A DNA stretch of 64,000 nucleotides from Streptomyces buecherae (GTDB taxonomy: Bacteria > Actinomycetota > Actinomycetes > Streptomycetales > Streptomycetaceae). The position numbers and the translations under genes were made by a program. The notes below the pieces were generated by a model that had not been told where the DNA came from, ran no database searches, and saw only the letters and a program-made list of their open reading frames with translations. Of the stretch, positions 59,901 through 64,000 are shown piece after piece. The stretch spans positions 3,250,501 to 3,314,500 of the forward strand of contig NZ_CP060404.1 in the NCBI RefSeq assembly GCF_014295035.1, written 5' to 3'. Numbering within the stretch: the stretch's first letter is position 1; every line of letters begins with the position of its first letter.

Positions 59901-60261
59901 CGCGCCGCTGCCCGACTGCCGTGCCGTCCGGCGCCGGCCCGCCGTTCGTGTGTCACCGTTGTCGGCACTGGCTCGGTCGTTGGCGCGGTCGCTGTCGCTG
60001 TCGCCTGACGTTGGCGTCACTTTCTGTCGCGGCCCCTGCCCGCCTCCCCGGAGGCGGGCGGGGGCTTCGTCGTGCGCGGGGGGCTCGGTCGGGGGTCGGG
60101 TGTCGGCGTACGCGGGCCGGGGTGGGCGGGTCGGCGTGGACCGCGTGGCGTACGGGCGGTCGCGCGGCGGTAAGGCGCGGGGGTGGTGCGCGGGCGCGCG
60201 CTCCGCGCTCGTGGGTGGCCCGGCCAGCACGGGCCGCGCAGGGCGCCATTAGGGTGACCGC
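59901..60261. other. Intergenic region with a terminator
   Basis: About 360 bp between the FmdB and MTA phosphorylase genes. It contains GTCG/CTGTCG simple repeats (59955-60015) and the hairpin at 60033-60064; the remainder shows no gene or clear promoter boxes. Confidence 0.6.
60033..60064 (+). terminator. Terminator after the FmdB gene
   Basis: A 13-bp stem (60033-60045 with 60052-60064, one G-T pair) with a 6-nt loop, followed by CTTCG. About 130 bp beyond the FmdB stop. Confidence 0.7.
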
Positions 60262-61143
60262 ATGGCCGAGACGCAGACCACAGCACCGTCGGTAACACCG
60301 AAGACCGCGCCCCAGGCGGAGATCGGGGTGATCGGCGGGTCGGGGTTCTACTCCTTCCTCGACGACGTGACCGAGATCACCGTGGACACGCCCTACGGCG
60401 CCCCCAGCGACTCGCTGTTCCTCGGCGAGGTGGCCGGCCGACGCGTCGCCTTCCTGCCGCGCCACGGCCGCAAGCACCACCTGCCGCCGCACCGCATCAA
60501 CTACCGCGCCAACCTGTGGGCCCTGCGCTCCGTCGGCGTACGACAGGTGCTCGGCCCGTGCGCGGTCGGCGGCCTGCGCCCCGAGTTCGGACCGGGCACC
60601 CTCCTCGTGCCGGACCAGATCGTGGACCGTACGAAGGCGCGGGCGCAGACGTACTTCGACGGCGAGCCCCTCCCCGACGGCGGGCCCCGGCCCAACGTGG
60701 TGCACGTGACGTTCGCCGACCCGTACTGCCCGCAGGGGCGCCTCGCGGCGCTCAAGGCGGCGCGCGGGCGCGACTGGGAGCCGGTGGACGGCGGCACGCT
60801 CGTCGTCATCGAGGGCCCGCGCTTCTCGACCCGCGCGGAGTCGCGCTGGCACGCGGCGCAGGGCTGGTCGGTGGTGGGCATGACCGGCCACCCGGAGGCC
60901 GTGCTCGCCCGCGAACTGGAGCTGTGCTACACGTCGTTGACCCTGGTCACCGACCTGGACGCGGGCACGGAGGCGGGCGACGGCGTCTCCCACGAGGAGG
61001 TCATGCGGGTCTTCGCGAGCAACGTGGACCGGCTGCGCGACGTCCTCTTCGACGCCGTGGCCGCCCTCCCCGACCCGGCCGAACGCGACTGCGTCTGCGC
61101 ACGCGCCCACGAGGGGCGCGACCTGGGCATCGCACTGCCGTAG
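60262..61143 (+). CDS. mtnP: S-methyl-5'-thioadenosine phosphorylase
   Basis: 293 residues. IGVIGGSGFYSF, FLPRHGRKHHLPPHRINYRANLWALRSVGV, CAVGGL, VVIEGPRFSTRAESRWH and VGMTGHPEAVLARELELCY are the motifs of MTA phosphorylase (PNP superfamily). It splits methylthioadenosine made in polyamine and ethylene-like pathways into adenine and methylthioribose-1-phosphate. The C-terminus has CVCARAHEG. ATG 60262; single gene, preceded by a terminator and followed by a long repeat-rich gap. Confidence 0.9.
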   Translation: MAETQTTAPSVTPKTAPQAEIGVIGGSGFYSFLDDVTEITVDTPYGAPSDSLFLGEVAGRRVAFLPRHGRKHHLPPHRINYRANLWALRSVGVRQVLGPCAVGGLRPEFGPGTLLVPDQIVDRTKARAQTYFDGEPLPDGGPRPNVVHVTFADPYCPQGRLAALKAARGRDWEPVDGGTLVVIEGPRFSTRAESRWHAAQGWSVVGMTGHPEAVLARELELCYTSLTLVTDLDAGTEAGDGVSHEEVMRVFASNVDRLRDVLFDAVAALPDPAERDCVCARAHEGRDLGIALP

Positions 61144-61703
61144 CCCGCACCGCGCTGGCCCTCTCTTCTCTTCTGGGGCCCGCCCCGAGCTGGCCCGATG
61201 CGAGGCGGCGTGCGTGGCTGGTGCGGCGGGGTTGGTTGGGGCGGGGCGGGGTCGGCTCGTCTGGTGTGTGCGGGCTCGGGTTGGGGCTGGCCCGAGCTGG
61301 GTGTGCTGTGCGCGTGGCTGGGCCCGTGCGCGCTCGGGTTGAGCTGGGCTTAGGGATGGGTTGTGTTGTGCTGTGCGCGTGGGCGAGTCTGTGCGCGCTC
61401 GGATTGAGCTGAACCCGGGCTGAGCTGGGCTGTGCGCGCGAGCGGGCTGTGCGTGTGGGGGCGGCTCTGTGGAGGCGGGTTAGTTCGTAGCTGGGGCTCG
61501 TCTCGGTTGGGTTGCCCTGACGCGGTCGGGGTGGCCTGCCCCGGTTGGGTTGGTTGGGTTGGTCTGCGCGGGGCGGTAGTGGGTGACGGAGTTATCCACA
61601 GCCCAGCGCCCGTCCACAGCCGCGCACGCGATCCGCCGAACCCGTGCACCGTGGGATGTGCAGGCCGCAGGGCCCCAACTCCGCACGGCAGGTGGTGTTC
61701 GTC
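61144..61703. other. Long G/T-skewed gap, about 560 bp
   Basis: No gene is supported. On the plus strand the region is strongly biased to G and T, has GGGG and GGGTTGG tracts, and contains a tandem repeat (61302-61415). Its last 60 bp should carry the promoter of the SAF protein gene. Confidence 0.6.
61302..61415. repeat. Two ~48-bp direct repeats, 65-bp period
   Basis: Copies start at 61302 and 61367 with TGTGCTGTGCGCGTGG/GGTGGGCG-type sequence and share GTGCGCGCTCGG.TTGAGCTG. They lie in the G/T-skewed gap. Confidence 0.6.
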
Positions 61704-62561
61704 ATGTCCGCGTACGACCCTTCCGCAGTCCCCCGCGCCGGCTCGGCGCAGCAGCCGCCGGGCCCCGTGACCGGCCCGCACCACGCACCGGACGCCGCGC
61801 CCGGCCTCGGCCGGGCCGCCCCCGCGCCACGCGGATTACCCCTGTTCGAACCGGTGCGGGTGCGCCAGACGCGCTGGCATCGGCTGCACCGGATGCTGCG
61901 CAAGCGACGACGCAGGGCGACCCTCACCCTGCTGGCGGTGGCGGCGCTGGCCTCGGCGGTCGCGGCGATCCCCACGGACGACAAGCGCTCCCCCTCCTCG
62001 GCTCCCTCCAGCACCCCGTCCGGCGCTCCCCACCCCGGTGACGTGCGCGGTACGCCGTCGGCGTCGTCTTCCCCGGCCCGCCTCGCCGGCCCACCCGACG
62101 AGGAGCGCGGGCATCCGAAGGGCGACCTGCGGGTGGCGGCGGTGCGGATCGCCGACGCCGGGGTCGTACGGCTGCTGCGTCGCGGCGACCTCGTGGACGT
62201 GCTGGCCACCGCGCCCGACGCCGGCTGGACCGGCCAGCTCGCGGTCGGCCCCGAGCCCGAGCCAGCCGTTGACGCGACCGACGGTGCGGGCGAAACCGAC
62301 GGGGCGCCTGAAGCCCGCGAGTCGGCCAGGGCCGACGGCGCGCCCCAGGACTGGCCGGCCGAGCGGGAGGCCGCCGCGGATGGCGGCCCGTCCGCCGGCC
62401 CGCGCGTGATCGCGCGCGCCGCTCGCGTGGTCGACGTGCCGCCATCGCGCGAGACCGCTCCGGGCGAGGGCGCGCTCGTGGTGCTGTCCGTTCCCCGGGA
62501 GACCGCGACGGCCTTGGTCGGCACGGGCCTCGCCGCGCGCCTGGCGGTGGTGCGGCGATGA
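61704..62561 (+). CDS. CpaB/RcpC-like (SAF) membrane protein
   Basis: 285 residues. A basic segment (RLHRMLRKRRRRATL) precedes one membrane helix (TLLAVAALASAVAAI, about 73-90). A Pro/Ser linker then leads to DLRVAAVRIADAGVVRLLRRGDLVDVLATA and GEGALVVLSVPRETATALVGTG, the SAF/RcpC fold of the CpaB family associated with Flp/Tad pili and with Streptomyces envelope proteins. No other pilus gene is nearby. ATG 61704 with GGCAGGTGG upstream; an earlier ATG (61644) is in the same frame but lacks a ribosome site. Confidence 0.75.
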   Translation: MSAYDPSAVPRAGSAQQPPGPVTGPHHAPDAAPGLGRAAPAPRGLPLFEPVRVRQTRWHRLHRMLRKRRRRATLTLLAVAALASAVAAIPTDDKRSPSSAPSSTPSGAPHPGDVRGTPSASSSPARLAGPPDEERGHPKGDLRVAAVRIADAGVVRLLRRGDLVDVLATAPDAGWTGQLAVGPEPEPAVDATDGAGETDGAPEARESARADGAPQDWPAEREAAADGGPSAGPRVIARAARVVDVPPSRETAPGEGALVVLSVPRETATALVGTGLAARLAVVRR

Positions 62562-62675
62562 TTCGTGCTCGCGTGCTGTCAACTGGCGGATTCGGGTGGG
62601 CGGATTGGACAGCGCTGCCGCACCGTGCCATAAGTTGCGGAATCTGGAAATCCGATAGTGGAAAGAGGCACGGCC

Positions 62676-63206
62676 GTGAGCAGTTCGGCGACCGACGAGA
62701 AGCAGAGCGTCCTGGACGGCTTCAAAGCCTTCCTGATGCGTGGCAACGTCATCGACCTGGCGGTAGCGGTCGTCATCGGTGCCGCGTTCACCAACGTCGT
62801 GAACTCCGTGGTGAAGGGCGTCATCAACCCGCTTGTCGGCGCGTTCGGCACCAAGGACCTCGACAGGTACAGCTCCTGCCTCAAGGGCCCGTGCAAGACG
62901 AACGAGGCGGGCGACGTGGTCAGCGGCGTACCCATCATGTGGGGCACCGTGCTCAGCGCCACCCTGACGTTCCTGATCACGGCCGCGGTCGTGTACTTCC
63001 TGATGGTGCTGCCCATGTCGCGCTACCTGGCGCGGAAGGCGGCCCGGGACAAGCAGGCCGAGGTGGAGCACGCCGAGGCCGAGGCCAGCGAGGTGGAGCT
63101 GCTGCGGGAGATCCGCGACGTGCTGGTCGCGCAGCGCGGTGGCCCGGCTCCCGCCGGGCAGATCGACGGGGGTTCGGAGTCGGGGCCGGCGCAGACCGAG
63201 CGCTAG
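62676..63206 (+). CDS. mscL: Large-conductance mechanosensitive channel
   Basis: 176 residues. SVLDGFKAFLMRGNVIDLAVAVVIGAAFTNVVNSVV (helix 1 with the conserved FKxFxxRGNVxDLAVxVxxG signature), PLVGAFG and the second helix VLSATLTFLITAAVVYFLMV, then a C-terminal helical bundle (EVELLREIRDVLVAQR). It releases solutes on membrane stretch. GTG 62676 has GAAAGAGG upstream; six earlier codons to 62658 lie in the ribosome site. A GC hairpin with a TTC loop follows 46 bp after the stop. Confidence 0.93.
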   Translation: MSSSATDEKQSVLDGFKAFLMRGNVIDLAVAVVIGAAFTNVVNSVVKGVINPLVGAFGTKDLDRYSSCLKGPCKTNEAGDVVSGVPIMWGTVLSATLTFLITAAVVYFLMVLPMSRYLARKAARDKQAEVEHAEAEASEVELLREIRDVLVAQRGGPAPAGQIDGGSESGPAQTER

Positions 63207-63252
63207 CCGCCGCGTTCCGTCGCTGCCGCGCGCCGCTCGGCGAGGTCGGGGA

Positions 63253-63267
63253 CGCCCCTTCGGGGCG
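63253..63267 (+). terminator. Terminator after mscL
   Basis: CGCCCC-TTC-GGGGCG, a 6-bp stem with a 3-nt loop, 46 bp past the mscL stop. Confidence 0.55.
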
Positions 63268-63285
63268 GCCGACGGCGGCAGCGGT

Positions 63286-63334
63286 GAAGCCGCCCCACCG
63301 ACCCGGGTCCTCTTACAGGTGGTGGGGCGGCTTC
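63286..63334. terminator. Hairpin overlapping the end of the small conserved gene
   Basis: A perfect 14-bp repeat (63286-63299 with 63321-63334) with a 21-nt loop. Its right arm is the C-terminal coding region of the minus-strand small gene. Placed between convergent mscL and this gene, it could stop transcription from both sides. Confidence 0.55.
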
Positions 63335-63498
63335 TCGTCGAGGAAGCGCGCCAGGTCGGCCGGACCGCCCTCGCCCGTCCTCGGAGTCCGCTCGCCCCAC
63401 CCCTGGTCCGTATCGTCCGAGGACTGTTGCGCCAACGGGTCGTCGAAGATCAGCGCGGAAGCCGGATCGCGCGGTTCAGAGGCGGGGGCGGTGCTCAT
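63313..63498 (-). CDS. Small conserved actinobacterial protein, 61 residues
   Basis: MSTAPASEPRDPASALIFDD... and the C-terminus LARFLDEKPPHHL. The acidic, Ser/Asp-rich body is probably flexible; the ending ..RFLDEKPPHHL is the kind of conserved tail I associate with small Streptomyces proteins, but I cannot name a family. ATG 63498; upstream is a pair of very stable hairpins. It lies downstream of the truncated AMP-binding gene on the same strand. Confidence 0.6.
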   Translation of the reverse strand: MSTAPASEPRDPASALIFDDPLAQQSSDDTDQGWGERTPRTGEGGPADLARFLDEKPPHHL

Positions 63499-63527
63499 GC
63501 CCCCAGGGTACGTCCGGCGCACGGCAT

Positions 63528-63576
63528 GCCGCCGAGCATCGCTCCGGTCCCCCGTGCCGGAGCGATGCTCGGCGGC
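63528..63576 (-). terminator. 20-bp perfect hairpin
   Basis: Arms 63528-63547 and 63557-63576 are perfectly complementary, loop 9 nt, 93 bp downstream of the AMP-binding gene's stop (minus strand). Probable terminator. Confidence 0.82.
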
Positions 63577-63585
63577 GACCGCGTC

Positions 63586-63615
63586 GCGGCTGCCGGTCCC
63601 CCAACCGGCAGCCGC
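63586..63615 (-). terminator. 12-bp perfect hairpin in tandem
   Basis: Arms 63586-63597 and 63604-63615, loop six nt with a run of G on the minus strand. Lies 54 bp past the AMP-binding gene's stop, before the larger hairpin; the two form a tandem terminator. Confidence 0.75.
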
Positions 63616-63669
63616 AGAACGCGGCGGGGCAGGATCACCCGTACCTGCCCCTCTGGTGTGGCCCTCGGT

Positions 63670-64000
63670 CTACCGAGTGGCGGCCAGCCGCTCGTGCCAC
63701 CAGTGGTCCCGGCCCGCAACCCAACGGACCGGAAGCCCCAGTCGATGCACGACCAGCACGGTCTCCACCTCGGGACATCCCATCAGCGCCCGGTCGAGCG
63801 CGGTCTTCAACCCGTACGCCCGCCCATCCCGTAGCACCCCATCCACGGTGATCAGCACGCGTGCACCGGACTCCCTGATCCGCTCGCGCAGTGCCCCCAC
63901 CGGTTCCCTCATGGGCAGCGAGACACGGGACGCGTCGAGTCGGCCACAGGCGAGCGTCGTGACGACCGACTCCGGCACCAGGGGCAGCATGACGGCCACC
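63670..64000 (-). CDS. Acetyl-CoA-synthetase-like protein, C-terminally truncated (5' end outside window)
   Basis: The last ~110 residues are visible. VAVMLPLVPESVVTTLACGRLDA, MREPVGALRERIRESGARVLITVDG, GLKTALDRALMGCPEVETVLVVHRLG and VRWVAGRDHWWHERLA follow the order of acetyl-CoA synthetase before its adenylation core. A stop comes right after RLAATR, where normal enzymes go on through the P-loop TSGTTGxPKG and the AMP-binding and C-terminal lid domains. No continuation is seen in any frame downstream; two terminator hairpins follow. It is either a pseudogene or a standalone N-terminal-domain protein. Confidence 0.72.
   Translation of the reverse strand, partial: VAVMLPLVPESVVTTLACGRLDASRVSLPMREPVGALRERIRESGARVLITVDGVLRDGRAYGLKTALDRALMGCPEVETVLVVHRLGLPVRWVAGRDHWWHERLAATR

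Overview
The window is about 64 kb of very GC-rich DNA with third-position G/C bias, many GTG starts, ATGA/GTGA gene overlaps and rare TTA codons. It carries Streptomyces hallmark genes: a SepX/GlpR-type septal protein, an Scr1-type XRE regulator and an ECF42 sigma factor. It therefore looks like a piece of a Streptomyces (or very close actinomycete) chromosome. The left end cuts a protein O-mannosyltransferase gene and the right end cuts an acetyl-CoA-synthetase-like gene.

Left part (1-24 kb) is accessory in character. A four-repeat CRISPR remnant without cas genes lies next to a putative modification-dependent nuclease (ScoMcrA-SRA-like plus PD-(D/E)XK). Then come a secreted penicillin-binding protein, a small-molecule kinase, an inositol-phosphatase-like protein with altered metal ligands, and an AurF-type diiron oxygenase divergent from a DUF4873 gene. 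A compact graspetide (RiPP) operon follows: precursor peptide, ATP-grasp ligase and PIMT-like methyltransferase, overlapping by 1-4 nt. After a GNAT and an EamA transporter comes a 1120-residue protein that joins a caspase-like domain lacking its histidine to a transmembrane helix and an external family-5 solute-binding domain. A three-gene operon of small orphan proteins, including a degenerate Nudix fold, is divergent from an Scr1-type XRE regulator with two TTA codons. An SDR, a serine hydrolase and a TetR/MMPL transporter pair with paired operators close this part.

Middle part (24-45.9 kb): a Tricorn protease homologue, CsbD, and a BVMO / alpha-beta hydrolase / SDR operon divergent from a MerR regulator. 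These are followed by exonuclease III, kinases and acetyltransferases, a family-19 methyltransferase, a Rieske oxygenase divergent from a MarR gene with tandem palindromic repeats, a LysR regulator, a 3'-5' exonuclease and a secreted amidase. A DGPF protein/ECF42 sigma pair with its own predicted promoter, a TTA-containing NERD protein and a tRNA-Ala(CGC) end it.

Right part (45.9-64 kb) looks like conserved core: sepX/glpR, rimJ-like, mog-like, moaC, moeA/glp, galU in one direction. A 5-formyl-THF cyclo-ligase follows, separated by a 24-bp-stem terminator from a penicillin-acylase family protein. Then come a K+/H+ antiporter, an MFS transporter, an FmdB zinc-ribbon gene behind a CIRCE-like operator, MTA phosphorylase, a CpaB/SAF-type membrane protein, mscL, a small conserved protein and the truncated acetyl-CoA-synthetase-like gene.

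The most promising candidates for new biology are the PIMT-type graspetide operon, the caspase-like/solute-binding receptor fusion, the pseudo-Nudix operon paired with the TTA-containing XRE regulator, and the CIRCE-like control of an FmdB zinc-ribbon protein. All functional calls come from reading motifs by eye; no database search was run.
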